A DNA stretch of 64,000 nucleotides from NCBI RefSeq assembly GCF_011067745.1, contig NZ_JAAMPJ010000002.1:62001-126000 (forward strand). The letters run 5' to 3'. Of the stretch, positions 45,056 through 54,717 are shown in pieces (position 1 is the stretch's first letter; each line of letters begins with the position of its first letter). Below the pieces are notes generated by a model. The model was not told where the DNA came from, made no database searches, and worked only from the letters and a program-made list of their open reading frames with translations. Made by a program: the position numbers and the translations under genes. This DNA is from Lentzea alba (GTDB lineage Bacteria; Actinomycetota; Actinomycetes; Mycobacteriales; Pseudonocardiaceae).

Positions 45056-45517
45056 ATGGACGAACTTGATTCGGCGATCGTGCGGGAACTGCAGCGCGAT
45101 GCCCGGCAGTCGAACCGCGACATCGCGCGAAAGGTGGGCGTGGCGCCGTCGACGAGCCTCGAACGCATCCGGCTGCTGCGCGAACGCGGCGTGATCCGCG
45201 GCTACCACGCCGACATCGCCCCGTCCGCGCTGAACCGCGGCGTGCAGGCGCTGGTGTCGGTGCAGATCCGCCCGTTGAGCCGAGTCGTCATCGACAACTT
45301 CAAGACCTTCGCGGCCGGGCTGCCCGAGGTGACGGCGGTGTTCGTGATGGCGGGCAGCGACGACTTCGTCATCCACGTGAGTGCTCAGGACAACGAGCAC
45401 CTGCACGCGTTCCTGGTCGACCGGCTGAGCCAGCGCAAGGAGATCGTCGGCTGGCGCACGTCGATCATCTTCCAGCACCTGGCGAAGCACGACCCGGCGC
45501 CGCTGCCGGAAGCCTGA
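45056..45517 (+). CDS. Lrp/AsnC-family transcriptional regulator
   Basis: 153 residues from ATG 45056 after GGGGAG. Helix-turn-helix (SNRDIARKVGVAPSTSLERI) then the RAM/AsnC domain (GVQALVSVQIRPLSRVVIDN, VFVMAGSDDFVIHVSA) that binds amino acids. Divergent from the amino acid dehydrogenase, so it likely senses a branched-chain or aromatic amino acid and regulates that gene. Confidence 0.93.
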   Translation: MDELDSAIVRELQRDARQSNRDIARKVGVAPSTSLERIRLLRERGVIRGYHADIAPSALNRGVQALVSVQIRPLSRVVIDNFKTFAAGLPEVTAVFVMAGSDDFVIHVSAQDNEHLHAFLVDRLSQRKEIVGWRTSIIFQHLAKHDPAPLPEA

Positions 45518-45529
45518 CAGCGGCGCCGG
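45494..45529. terminator. Hairpin spanning the lrp stop codon
   Basis: CCGGCGCCGCTG (45494-45505) and CAGCGGCGCCGG (45518-45529) are perfect 12-base arms; the loop contains the stop codon TGA. It ends five bases before the convergent reductase gene and can stop both transcripts. Confidence 0.75.
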
Positions 45530-45533
45530 TCCG

Positions 45534-46502
45534 TCAGCTCGCGTTGCTGGAGTGCCCGGGGAAGAGGTGCGCCGCGGGGTTGAGCGCGACCGCGATGTTG
45601 TTGACCGCCGTCGCCGCCTCCCCGAACCCTGTGGCGATGAGCTTGACCTTGCCGGGGTACTGCGCGACGTCGCCGGCCGCGTAGACCCGGTCCAGCTTGG
45701 TCTTCATCGTGGTGTCGACGACCACAGCGCGGTGGTCGAGCTCCAGCCCCCACGACTCGATCGGCCCGAGGTCGGCCGTGAACCCGAGCGCCGCGACCAC
45801 GGTCTGCGCGGGCAACGTCTTCACGTCCTCACCCTTGACCTGGACGTCCACTTCGGACAGCGGCTCGCCGCGCAACGCCAGCACCTCGGCGTCCGTGATG
45901 ATCTCGACGCCGAGCTCCCGCACCTGCCGCACGGTCGCCGCGTGGGCCCGGAAGTTGGCCCTGCGGTGGACGATCGAGACGCTGGCGGCGATCGGGTGCA
46001 GCGCCAGCGCCCAGTCGAACGCCGAGTCGCCACCGCCCACGATCACCACGTGCTGCCCGGCGTGCTCGGCGAGGACCGGCACGAAGTGCACCATCCCGCG
46101 CCCCAGCCAACCGTCACCCGCGGGCAGCGGCCGCGGGTTGAACTCGCCCATGCCGGCCGTGATCAGCACGGCCCTGGCGTTGATCACCGACCCGTCCGCG
46201 AGACCGATCCGCAGACCGTCCTCAATGGACTCACAGGTGCGGGCCTGATGCCCGAGCAGATATGTCGGCTTGAACTGCGCGGCCTGCTCCACGAGACCGT
46301 TGACGAGATCGCGCCCGCGCACCGCGGGAAACCCGGCCACGTCGAAAATCATCTTCTCCGGATACATCGCGGTCACCTGACCGCCCGGTTCCGGCAGCGC
46401 GTCGACCACGGCGACGTTCAGCTCCCGGAAGCCCGCGTAATAAGCGGCGAACAACCCCGTGGGACCAGCGCCCACGATGAGGAGGTCGACGTCACGCTCC
46501 AT
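45534..46502 (-). CDS. Ferredoxin/flavodoxin-NADP reductase, thioredoxin-reductase-like
   Basis: 322 residues from ATG 46502 (AGAAGGG upstream). FAD motif DLLIVGAGPTGLFAAYYAG, NADPH motif HVVIVGGGDSAFDWALAL, and C-terminal YAAGDVAQYPGKVKLIATGF. It lacks the redox CxxC of thioredoxin reductase between the two, so it fits the TrxR-like FNR group (YumC, type 2 FNR) that reduces ferredoxin or flavodoxin. Monocistronic, between convergent lrp and divergent fumC. Confidence 0.9.
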   Translation of the reverse strand: MERDVDLLIVGAGPTGLFAAYYAGFRELNVAVVDALPEPGGQVTAMYPEKMIFDVAGFPAVRGRDLVNGLVEQAAQFKPTYLLGHQARTCESIEDGLRIGLADGSVINARAVLITAGMGEFNPRPLPAGDGWLGRGMVHFVPVLAEHAGQHVVIVGGGDSAFDWALALHPIAASVSIVHRRANFRAHAATVRQVRELGVEIITDAEVLALRGEPLSEVDVQVKGEDVKTLPAQTVVAALGFTADLGPIESWGLELDHRAVVVDTTMKTKLDRVYAAGDVAQYPGKVKLIATGFGEAATAVNNIAVALNPAAHLFPGHSSNAS

Positions 46503-46565
46503 GAGTGGTGCCCTTCTGCCAGTGGTGGGTGGCAGTGCTGTGATCGACCATAGAGACTCGAAGGC

Positions 46566-47960
<1,395 letters not shown>

Positions 47961-47965
47961 ACGCG

Positions 47966-47994
47966 GGTGGAGCCGCTTGCCTGGCGGCTCCACC
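47966..47994 (+). terminator. fumC terminator
   Basis: GGTGGAGCCGC (47966-47976) pairs perfectly with GCGGCTCCACC (47984-47994), with a 7-base loop, starting 5 bases after the fumC stop. Confidence 0.88.
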
Positions 47995-48050
47995 ACCATT
48001 CCCCAGCGAATCCACCTGCAAGCGCCCGCGAAGCGACGACCGCGACGCCC

Positions 48051-48422
48051 TCACCTTTGGTGCCGGAGGTGCCACCAAAGATCTTCAATCACCTTCCCCA
48101 GACGAGAGTTGTCCTCAGGGCTGAAGTCCGGCAGTGGGGCGCCGGCTGCGATGTGTTCGCCGAAGCCGTACAACGCGGCGTGCAGGGCCTCGACCGTGGC
48201 CCGGTCCATCTCGATGCGAATGCCGTCGGCATCGTGCGGCATCACATTGCGCTCGTCGAACAGTGCGGCGTCAACCGTGCCCATGTCCAGATACGCGACC
48301 GGCCGACCGCCGGGCTTGAGGCCGCGGTCCGCAAGTTGCTTGCTGGTGGCCAGCCCGCGAGGCGCGCTGCCGGGTCTGTAGATCGGCTTGCCGTCAGCTG
48401 CGGTGGGCCGCTCGAGAGCCAT
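48051..48422 (-). CDS. Small unknown protein, RRQRL-motif-like
   Basis: 123 residues from ATG 48422; ATG 48446 is also possible. It starts MALERPTAADGKPIYRPGSA, followed by PRGLATSKQLADRGLKPGGR, which recalls actinomycete RRQRL-motif proteins (where the segment reads LxTRRQLRxxGLxPGGQ). The usual RRQRL zinc part is missing. The second half (MDRATVEALHAALYGFGEHI, VIEDLWWHLRHQR) is helical. No firm function. It is downstream of the hemolysin III gene on the same strand. Confidence 0.6.
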   Translation of the reverse strand: MALERPTAADGKPIYRPGSAPRGLATSKQLADRGLKPGGRPVAYLDMGTVDAALFDERNVMPHDADGIRIEMDRATVEALHAALYGFGEHIAAGAPLPDFSPEDNSRLGKVIEDLWWHLRHQR

Positions 48423-48507
48423 GCCTTCGACGGTACAAATCGGCATACGCCTGCACGACCGCTGGTGAGGTGATCTCCAGCAGTTCATTAGACGGCACAT
48501 CACCGGG

Positions 48508-49179
48508 TCAGGAGTACATCGCGAGCCAGATGGCGATGTAGTGGCAGATCGCCGCCACCACGGTCGCAGCGTGGAAGAACTCGTGATACCCGAACACCTG
48601 CGGCCAGGGATTGGGCCACCGAGTCGCGTAGAACACCGCGCCAACCGTGTAAAGCGCCCCACCCACCAGCAGCAACACCAACGCGGCAACCCCGGCGTGG
48701 TGCAGCAGCTCAGGCAGCACGAAGACCGCGACCCACCCGAGAGCGATGTAGATCGGCACCCCGAGCCACCGCGGCGCGTGCGGCCAGGCCATCTTCAGCG
48801 TCACACCGGACAACGCCCCGATCCACACCACCCACAGCACGACGTACCCGGTCCCCGGATCCATCGCCAGCAAGGCGAACGGTGTGTACGTCCCGGCGAT
48901 GAACACGAAGATCATCGAGTGGTCGAGGCGCTTCATCCACGTGCGCACGCGGTCGGACTCCCACGTGACGCGGTGGTAGAGCGCCGAGACGCCGAACAGG
49001 CCGAGGACTGTCAGGCCGTAGACCGAAGTGGCCAGCGCGGCGCGGGCAGACACTGTGGACGCTGCCAGAGCGATCAGTGTCGCGCCTGTCGCCACCGAAG
49101 TGATGAAGGACCAGAGGTGCAGCCAACCACGAAGGCGCGGCCGCAGTCCGGGCTGTGGAGGGGTGGTCGCAGTGGTCAC
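48508..49179 (-). CDS. Hemolysin III/PAQR-family membrane protein
   Basis: 223 residues, seven membrane helices. Conserved motifs of the family: RGWLHLWSFITSVATGATL, FGVSALYHRVTW, RLDHSMIFVFIAGTYTPFAL and YHEFFHAATVVAAICHYIAI with the metal-binding His residues. The bacterial members are of uncertain function; the eukaryotic relatives are adiponectin receptors with hydrolase-like zinc sites. Start GTG 49179. Divergent from the prenyl synthase, as I recall for mycobacterial Rv1085c/Rv1086. Confidence 0.9.
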   Translation of the reverse strand: MTTATTPPQPGLRPRLRGWLHLWSFITSVATGATLIALAASTVSARAALATSVYGLTVLGLFGVSALYHRVTWESDRVRTWMKRLDHSMIFVFIAGTYTPFALLAMDPGTGYVVLWVVWIGALSGVTLKMAWPHAPRWLGVPIYIALGWVAVFVLPELLHHAGVAALVLLLVGGALYTVGAVFYATRWPNPWPQVFGYHEFFHAATVVAAICHYIAIWLAMYS

Positions 49180-49256
49180 AGGGACCTAGGTTACGCGACC
49201 GTAGGTTTCCTACCGCGACTCAGTGATGAACGTTGCACGGCGTACGCTGTTCGGAC

Positions 49257-50039
49257 GTGGCACTCCGCACCCGTGTGAAAGACGTCGCTATCCACCTCTA
49301 CGAGTGGATTCTCCGGCGCGAGCTGAGCGCGAACCCGCAGGTGCCCAAGCACGTTGGCGTGGTCCTCGACGGCAACCGCAGGTGGGCCCGCGAGGCCGGG
49401 TTCACGGACGTCGCGCACGGGCATCGGGCCGGCGCGCGCAAGATCCTCGAGCTCCTCGAGTGGTGCGCTGACGCCAAAGTGGAGGTCGTCACGCTCTGGA
49501 TGCTGAGCACCGACAACCTCAACCGCGACATCGAGGAACTGGCCCCGTTGCTGGACATCATCGCGGACATCACCGATGAGCTGGCCGAGGACGACAAGCC
49601 GTGGCGCGTACGGCACGTCGGCGCGATCGACATGCTGCCCGCGGAGCACGCCGAGAGGCTCACCAACGCCGCGAACAAGACCAAGAACCGCACCGGCATC
49701 CAGGTCAACGTCGCCGTCGCGTACGGCGGCAGGCAGGAGATCGCGGACGCCGTGCGGAAGCTGCTGCAGGCGCACGCCGAGCGCGGTGGCACCATCGAGG
49801 AACTGGCCGAGGTGCTCGACGTCGACCACATCGCGGAGCACCTCTACACGTCTGGCCAGCCGGACCCCGACCTGATCATCCGCACGTCCGGTGAGCAGCG
49901 GCTCTCCGGGTTCATGCTCTGGCAGTCGGCGCACTCGGAGTTCTGGTTCTGCGAGGCGTACTGGCCGGGCTTCCGGCGCACCGACTTCCTGCGGGCCATG
50001 CGCGAGTACGCCAAGCGCCACCGCCGCTACGGGAACTGA
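49257..50039 (+). CDS. uppS: Z-prenyl diphosphate synthase (short-chain type, Rv1086-like)
   Basis: 260 residues from GTG 49257. A TACGCT -10 element at 49243-49248 places transcription at the start codon, so translation is probably leaderless. Motifs: HVGVVLDGNRRWAREAGF with catalytic Asp, VEVVTLWMLSTDNLNR, VNVAVAYGGRQEI and DLIIRTSGEQRLSGFMLWQS. Context (hlyIII divergent) matches mycobacterial Rv1086, which makes omega,E,Z-farnesyl diphosphate for decaprenyl phosphate. The chain length of this product is inferred. Confidence 0.92.
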   Translation: MALRTRVKDVAIHLYEWILRRELSANPQVPKHVGVVLDGNRRWAREAGFTDVAHGHRAGARKILELLEWCADAKVEVVTLWMLSTDNLNRDIEELAPLLDIIADITDELAEDDKPWRVRHVGAIDMLPAEHAERLTNAANKTKNRTGIQVNVAVAYGGRQEIADAVRKLLQAHAERGGTIEELAEVLDVDHIAEHLYTSGQPDPDLIIRTSGEQRLSGFMLWQSAHSEFWFCEAYWPGFRRTDFLRAMREYAKRHRRYGN

Positions 50040-50040
50040 A

Positions 50041-50084
50041 CGCGAAAGGGGGCGCTCACCGCGAGGTGAGCGCCCCCTTTCGCG
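50041..50084. terminator. Strong convergent terminator with a GCGA tetraloop
   Basis: Perfect 20-bp stem (50041-50060 with 50065-50084), loop GCGA, directly after the prenyl synthase stop and 12 bases before the minus-strand small gene. GNRA tetraloops give extra stability. Confidence 0.9.
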
Positions 50085-50096
50085 GGCAAGACGAGA

Positions 50097-50363
50097 TCAG
50101 TCGTCGTGGCCCCAGTCGTCGCCGTCCTCGATGCCGCCGGCCGCGCAGGTCTCGGTGATGGAGGGCGAGTTCACCGGAACCGCGCCACCCAGCACACCGA
50201 CGTTGTTGCCACACGCGCCCACAACACCGTTGAGGTTGTTGGCGTTGCCGACGATCAGCAGCGGCGCGTTCTCCCACTCGTGGCCCTGAACGGCCATCGC
50301 CGGGGAACCAACAGCCAGGAATGCGGCAGCCACACCGAGGGCGGCGCCAGCCTTCTTCAGCAC
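50097..50363 (-). CDS. Small secreted chaplin-like protein, copy 1
   Basis: 88 residues from GTG 50363 (GAGGAG upstream). Signal peptide to SPAMA, then a mature part of about 63: LLIVGNANNLNGVVGACGNN and VGVLGGAVPVNSPSITETCA, followed by an acidic tail. Two Cys 23 residues apart and the CGN-V-V-G pattern recall the chaplin domain (CGNTVNVIG ... C), surface amyloid proteins of streptomycete aerial hyphae. The match is partial. A paralogue lies immediately upstream. Confidence 0.8.
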   Translation of the reverse strand: MLKKAGAALGVAAAFLAVGSPAMAVQGHEWENAPLLIVGNANNLNGVVGACGNNVGVLGGAVPVNSPSITETCAAGGIEDGDDWGHDD

Positions 50364-50400
50364 GATTTTCTCCTCATGAAGGTTTAAAACGGGGAAAACG

Positions 50401-50434
50401 CGTCTGGGGGCGCCAGAAATGACGCCCCCAGACG
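50401..50434 (-). terminator. Terminator between the two chaplin-like genes
   Basis: CGTCTGGGGGCG (50401-50412) and CGCCCCCAGACG (50423-50434) form a perfect 12-bp stem with a 10-base loop, 17 bases downstream of the copy 2 stop. So the two copies are separate transcripts or copy 1 depends on read-through. Confidence 0.85.
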
Positions 50435-50450
50435 TGGAACTAAAGGGAGA

Positions 50451-50714
50451 TCAGCCCTCGTCGACGATGCCGCCGGCGGCGCACGTCTCGGTGATCGACG
50501 GCGAGTTGATCGGCACGGCGCCGCCCAGGACACCGACGTTGTTGCCGCAGGCACCGATCGTGCCGTTGAGGTTGTTGCCGTTCAGCAGAACCAGCAGCGG
50601 GCCGTTCTTCCAGTGGTGTCCGCGGTGGCCGTGGCCTTCGCCCGCCATGGCGGCCGGGGCGAACGCGAGGGACAGCGCAGCTGCGGCGACAACCGCGGCA
50701 CAAGCCTTCTTCAC
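50451..50714 (-). CDS. Small secreted chaplin-like protein, copy 2
   Basis: 87 residues from GTG 50714, with AAGGAG seven bases upstream. Signal peptide to PAAMA, a His/Gly-rich stretch (GEGHGHRGHHWKNG), then LLVLLNGNNLNGTIGACGNN and VGVLGGAVPINSPSITETCA, nearly identical to copy 1. Copy 1 lacks the His-rich segment. The high identity in the Cys core and divergence elsewhere suggest selection on the core. Upstream are TCCGGAG repeats (50750-50756 and 50769-50775). Confidence 0.8.
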   Translation of the reverse strand: MKKACAAVVAAAALSLAFAPAAMAGEGHGHRGHHWKNGPLLVLLNGNNLNGTIGACGNNVGVLGGAVPINSPSITETCAAGGIVDEG

Positions 50715-50943
50715 GTCATTCTCCTTCATGTCGGGTCTTCCCCGTCATTTCCGGAGTCTTCGGGGATCTCCGGAGCGGTGGGGTCTCCGGGCGGAGACGC
50801 TATCGGTGAAGATCTCGATTGGCGGCCCGCATGACCCCATTGTGTGACGCCAAGATCAACAACAATCCCCGATCAGGTGGTCGTCGTTTCACGATTCGGT
50901 CGCGAGTAAGTCGCTGTGGTAGACGCTCTACGCTCTCCCACTT

Positions 50944-52194
50944 ATGGACGCCAACGAGCTGGTGCGCGGATATCTGGTGCTGGGGCTGCGGCTCGGGCGC
51001 CTGGTGTCCGGGTTCGTCGACTCGTTCACCGGCGACCCGGCGCTGAGCCGCTCCGTCGACAACGAGCCGCGCCTCGCCCCCAAGGCGCTGGCGCAGCACG
51101 CGCGGCAGCTCGCGCGGGAACTTCCCGGCACCGACCTCGCTGACCAGCGCAAACAGTTCCTCCAGGCGCATCTCACCGCGTTGGAGTGCACCGCGCGCAA
51201 GCTCGCCGGCGAGCGCATCACGTTCGTCGACGAGGTCGAGCGGTACTTCCAGGTCCGCATTCGCCCTGGTGACGAGGACGGGTACGCGCTGGCCCACCGC
51301 AAGCTCGACGCGACCCTCGAAGGCCCCGGCTCGCTCACCGACCGCCTCAACGCCTTCCGCGCGGCCGACGAGGTGCCCGTGCGCCGGCTCCAGGGCGCCG
51401 TACAGGCCCTTTCCAGCGCCCTGAGGGACCGCGTGCGGCACAAGTACGCGCTGCCCGAGCAGGAGATCGTCGAGTACCAGATCGTCACGAACAAGCCGTG
51501 GAGCGGCTTCAACTACTACCTCGGCGGCTACCGCAGCCGGGTCGCGATCAACGCCGACCTCGGCCACCGCATGTCGAACCTGCCGCACCTGGTGGCGCAC
51601 GAGTCGTATCCGGGCCACCACACCGAGCACTGCCGCAAGGACGCGGGCCTGGTCGCCAAGCGCGGCCACGCCGAGCAGTCGATCTTCCTGATCAACACGC
51701 CGCAGTGCCTGATGGCCGAGGGCATGGCGGACCTGGGCCTGCACGCCGCGGTCGGGCCGGGCTGGGGCGTCTGGACCGAGCAGATCTTCCGCGACCTCGG
51801 GTTGCGAATGGACGGCGAACTGTCCGAAAAGGTGGAATCGGCGACATCCGGCCTGCTCACCGTGCGACAGGACGCCGCGCTGCTGCTACACGATCGTGGT
51901 GCGGATCAGGATGACGTGGTTGCGCATCTGCGCAGGTGGCTGCTAGTCCCCGAGCGTCGCGCCCGGCAGATGGTTCGTTTTCTGGCGGACCCTCTGTGGC
52001 GCGCGTACACCACGACGTACGTCGAAGGGGTGCGTCTCGTGAGGGCCTGGTTGGACGTTCGGGCGCCCGGAGAGTCGCTCGACTCCCGGTATCTGAGACT
52101 TCTCGACGAGCCGTTGGTGCCGAATTCACTCGAATCCCAGGTGCGTGACGGACTGTCGTGGCTGGCTCGCAACACCCACGAAAACACCATCTGA
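50944..52194 (+). CDS. DUF885-family predicted metallohydrolase
   Basis: 416 residues from ATG 50944; TACGCT at 50929-50934 suggests a near-leaderless message. The DUF885 hallmark is LVAHESYPGHHTEHCRKDAG, a HExxH-like zinc site, with the downstream Glu in QCLMAEGMADLG. There is no signal peptide, so it is cytoplasmic, and it is shorter than many members (550-600) because the N-terminal half is reduced. Function unknown; peptidase activity is only inferred from the zinc motif. Confidence 0.85.
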   Translation: MDANELVRGYLVLGLRLGRLVSGFVDSFTGDPALSRSVDNEPRLAPKALAQHARQLARELPGTDLADQRKQFLQAHLTALECTARKLAGERITFVDEVERYFQVRIRPGDEDGYALAHRKLDATLEGPGSLTDRLNAFRAADEVPVRRLQGAVQALSSALRDRVRHKYALPEQEIVEYQIVTNKPWSGFNYYLGGYRSRVAINADLGHRMSNLPHLVAHESYPGHHTEHCRKDAGLVAKRGHAEQSIFLINTPQCLMAEGMADLGLHAAVGPGWGVWTEQIFRDLGLRMDGELSEKVESATSGLLTVRQDAALLLHDRGADQDDVVAHLRRWLLVPERRARQMVRFLADPLWRAYTTTYVEGVRLVRAWLDVRAPGESLDSRYLRLLDEPLVPNSLESQVRDGLSWLARNTHENTI

Positions 52195-52501
52195 GCAGGT
52201 AGAACACGTCTGCGGTCATGTTTCGGCCAGCTTTCCGGCAGATGACAAGTTCGGATTCACCTGTGTGGCTTCATGCATACGGGGCACTCCCGCAGGTAAC
52301 TTCAAAAGTGGCGGGACGCGACCACTGCGGACCGCGCAGGGAGGTCCTGATCGTGGCTGACAACGTCGCGAGGGGGCCGGCACCCGGCCCTCGTGGTCGA
52401 CCTGCCTGACGCCTCACCGGCGGAAGGCAAGACGATCAATCAGGGTTGTGCCTGGCCCAGCGAGGAGCGGACGCGGGTGCCGCGTTCGTGAGGGAGTTGC
52501 C
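52195..52501. other. Gap between the DUF885 gene and phoH2
   Basis: 307 bases without a convincing gene. A GC hairpin-like element (GAGGGGGCCGG, 52371-52381, against CCGGCCCTC) may end the DUF885 transcript. A 63-codon frame at 52218-52409 has no ribosome site and mixed third positions. In mycobacteria PhoH2 is paired with a small upstream antitoxin gene (PhoAT); this frame is the only candidate and is weak. Confidence 0.4.
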
Positions 52502-53887
52502 GTGAACGCACGACGTCCCGCGAGCCGTTCCTCAGGCTCATCGCGCAGTTCCTCCCCCAGGCGCAAGTCCGCCGCCCCAGCGATCACCACATATGTGCTG
52601 GACACGTCGGTACTGCTGTCCGATCCACTCGCACCCACCCGGTTCGCGGAGCACGAGGTCGTGCTGCCGCTCGTGGTGATCAGCGAGCTGGAGGGCAAGC
52701 GCCACCACCCCGAACTGGGCTGGTTCGCGAGGGAAGCGCTGCGACTGCTCGACGACCTGCGCTTGCGGCATGGTCGCCTCGATTCGCCAATCCCCATCGG
52801 GGATCTGGGAGGCACCTTGCACGTCGAGCTCAACCACTCCGACCAGGAGGTGTTGCCATCAGGTTTCCGAACGGACTCCAACGACGCCCGGATCCTCGCT
52901 TGCTCCCTCAACCTCGCTGCTGAGGGACGCAACGTCACTCTCGTGACGAAGGACATGCCGCTGCGGGTCAAGGCCGGATCGGTCGGCCTGCAGGCGGAGG
53001 AGTACCGGGCGCACGACGTCACCCTGTCAGGCTGGACGGGAATGTCCGATCTGGACGTTCCGCAGTCCCTGGTGGACAGCCTGTTCAAGGAGAACGTCGT
53101 CGACCCGACCCAGTACGAGGACCTGGAGCACATCGCGGAACTGCCCTGCCACACCGGAATCCGATTGCTGGCGGGCACCTCAAGTGCGCTGGGCAGGGTG
53201 ACCGCGGACAAGAAGATCAGGCTGGTGCGCGGGGATCGGGAGGCGTTCGGACTGCACGGAAGGTCCGCTGAGCAGCGGATCGCACTGGATCTGCTGCTCG
53301 ACTCGGAGGTCGGCATCGTCTCGCTGGGCGGACGTGCGGGCACCGGGAAGTCGGCACTGGCGCTGTGCGCCGGTCTCGAAGCAGTGATGGAACGCAGGCA
53401 GCACCGCAAGGTCGTGGTGTTTCGGCCGTTGTACGCGGTCGGTGGCCAGGAGCTCGGCTACCTCCCCGGTAGCGAGAACGAGAAGATGGGGCCGTGGGCG
53501 CAGGCGGTGTTCGACACCCTCGGCGCGCTGGTGAGCCAGGCGGTGGTGGAAGAGGTGATGGACCGCGGGATGCTCGAGGTCCTGCCCCTCACCCACATCC
53601 GCGGCCGCTCGCTGCACGACTCCTTCGTGATCGTGGACGAGGCGCAGTCGTTGGAGCGCAACGTGTTGCTGACCGTGCTGTCCAGACTGGGCAGCAACTC
53701 GCGGGTGGTGCTGACGCACGACGTGGCGCAGCGCGACAACCTGCGGGTGGGCCGGCACGACGGCGTGGCGGCGGTGATCGAGAAGCTGAAGGGCCACCCG
53801 CTCTTCGCTCACGTCACCCTGACCCGCTCGGAGCGTTCGCCGATCGCGGCTCTCGTCACCGAGATGCTGGAGGACTACGCCTCGTAG
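52502..53887 (+). CDS. phoH2: PhoH2: PIN-domain ribonuclease fused to PhoH ATPase
   Basis: 461 residues from GTG 52502 (GAGGGAG upstream). After a basic, Ser-rich N-terminus of 28 residues, a PIN domain (about 30-165) shows [30 protein letters not shown] and [14 protein letters not shown], the acidic metal ligands. The PhoH domain follows with Walker [39 protein letters not shown], Walker [17 protein letters not shown]. Mycobacterial PhoH2 is an RNA helicase-ribonuclease; the same is expected here. Monocistronic. Confidence 0.93.
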   Translation: MNARRPASRSSGSSRSSSPRRKSAAPAITTYVLDTSVLLSDPLAPTRFAEHEVVLPLVVISELEGKRHHPELGWFAREALRLLDDLRLRHGRLDSPIPIGDLGGTLHVELNHSDQEVLPSGFRTDSNDARILACSLNLAAEGRNVTLVTKDMPLRVKAGSVGLQAEEYRAHDVTLSGWTGMSDLDVPQSLVDSLFKENVVDPTQYEDLEHIAELPCHTGIRLLAGTSSALGRVTADKKIRLVRGDREAFGLHGRSAEQRIALDLLLDSEVGIVSLGGRAGTGKSALALCAGLEAVMERRQHRKVVVFRPLYAVGGQELGYLPGSENEKMGPWAQAVFDTLGALVSQAVVEEVMDRGMLEVLPLTHIRGRSLHDSFVIVDEAQSLERNVLLTVLSRLGSNSRVVLTHDVAQRDNLRVGRHDGVAAVIEKLKGHPLFAHVTLTRSERSPIAALVTEMLEDYAS

Positions 53888-53892
53888 ATGAG

Positions 53893-53943
53893 CCATGAAC
53901 GGCGCTTTTGTGGACCTGAAGTCCGCGAAAGCGCCGTTCATGG
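53893..53943. repeat. 51-base hairpin related to the 59-base palindromes
   Basis: CCATGAACGGCGCTTT (53893-53908) pairs with AAAGCGCCGTTCATGG (53928-53943), with a further inner stem (GGAC/GTCC plus two G-U pairs) and a CTGAA loop. It fills the gap between convergent stops at 53887 and 53947. The arm shares the frame ATGA-nn-GG-n-GCTTT with copies 1 and 2, so it may be a distant family member. Probable bidirectional terminator. Confidence 0.8.
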
Positions 53944-53946
53944 TTT

Positions 53947-54717
53947 CTAGTCCAGGGCGCGCTTCATGAAGCCGCGCAGGCCGAGGCCGCCGAAGCCCGC
54001 GATCGCCACCACGAGCACGAGCAGCACGATCGGCAGCGGGATGTGCGGCACGTTCGGCACCAGCTCCGCGCGCATGCCCTCGCTCACGTAGGTCAGCGGG
54101 TTGAGCGCGCAGATCACCTTGAACCACAGCAGATCGTCGCTCAGCGACCGCCACGGGAACTGCGAGGAACCCGTGAACAGCAACGGCGTCAGGATCACCG
54201 CGAACATCACGTTGACCCGGCGCGCGGGCACCGACGTGCCGATGACCAGGCCGACCGCGCCGCCCGCCAGACAGCCGAGGACGATCACCACGAGCGCGCC
54301 GGGAATCCCCGACCACGCCCAGGAAACGTCGAGCATCACGAACCCGACCGGCACCATCAGCACGGCCGCGAAGAATCCGCGGACCGCGCCGAACACGATC
54401 TTCTCCACCGCCACGAGCGGGATGGAGATCGGCGCGAGCAGCCGGTCCTCGATCTCGCGCGTCCAGGAGAAGTCGAGCACCAGCGGCAGCGTGGTGTTCT
54501 GCAGAGCGCCCAGGAACCCGTTCATCGCGATGATGCCGGGTAACAGCACCTGCGCGAAGTCGTCCTGGACGTACCCGATGTCCCCCAGCACCTTCGCGAA
54601 GATGAAGAGGATGAAGAACGGCTGGATGATCACCTGCGCGAGAAAGCTCGGCAGCTCGCGGCCCGTGACGAAGACGTCGCGCCACAGGATCGCCTGGAAC
54701 GTCCTGAGTTGGCTCAC
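53947..54717 (-). CDS. ABC-2 type exporter permease (DrrB-like)
   Basis: 256 residues from GTG 54717, overlapping the ATPase stop by four bases. Six hydrophobic segments, including FLAQVIIQPFFILFIFAKVL, LLPGIIAMNGFLGALQNTTL, FFAAVLMVPVGFVML and IVLLVLVVAIAGFGG; the family motif LNPLTYVSEGMRAELVP is near the C-terminus. It resembles daunorubicin-type DrrB permeases. Substrate unknown. Confidence 0.88.
   Translation of the reverse strand: MSQLRTFQAILWRDVFVTGRELPSFLAQVIIQPFFILFIFAKVLGDIGYVQDDFAQVLLPGIIAMNGFLGALQNTTLPLVLDFSWTREIEDRLLAPISIPLVAVEKIVFGAVRGFFAAVLMVPVGFVMLDVSWAWSGIPGALVVIVLGCLAGGAVGLVIGTSVPARRVNVMFAVILTPLLFTGSSQFPWRSLSDDLLWFKVICALNPLTYVSEGMRAELVPNVPHIPLPIVLLVLVVAIAGFGGLGLRGFMKRALD

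Noticed and set aside
53180-54685. 501-codon minus-strand frame across phoH2 and the permease
   Set aside because: It crosses a terminator hairpin and is the shadow of phoH2 and of the permease in another frame; no recognisable domain.
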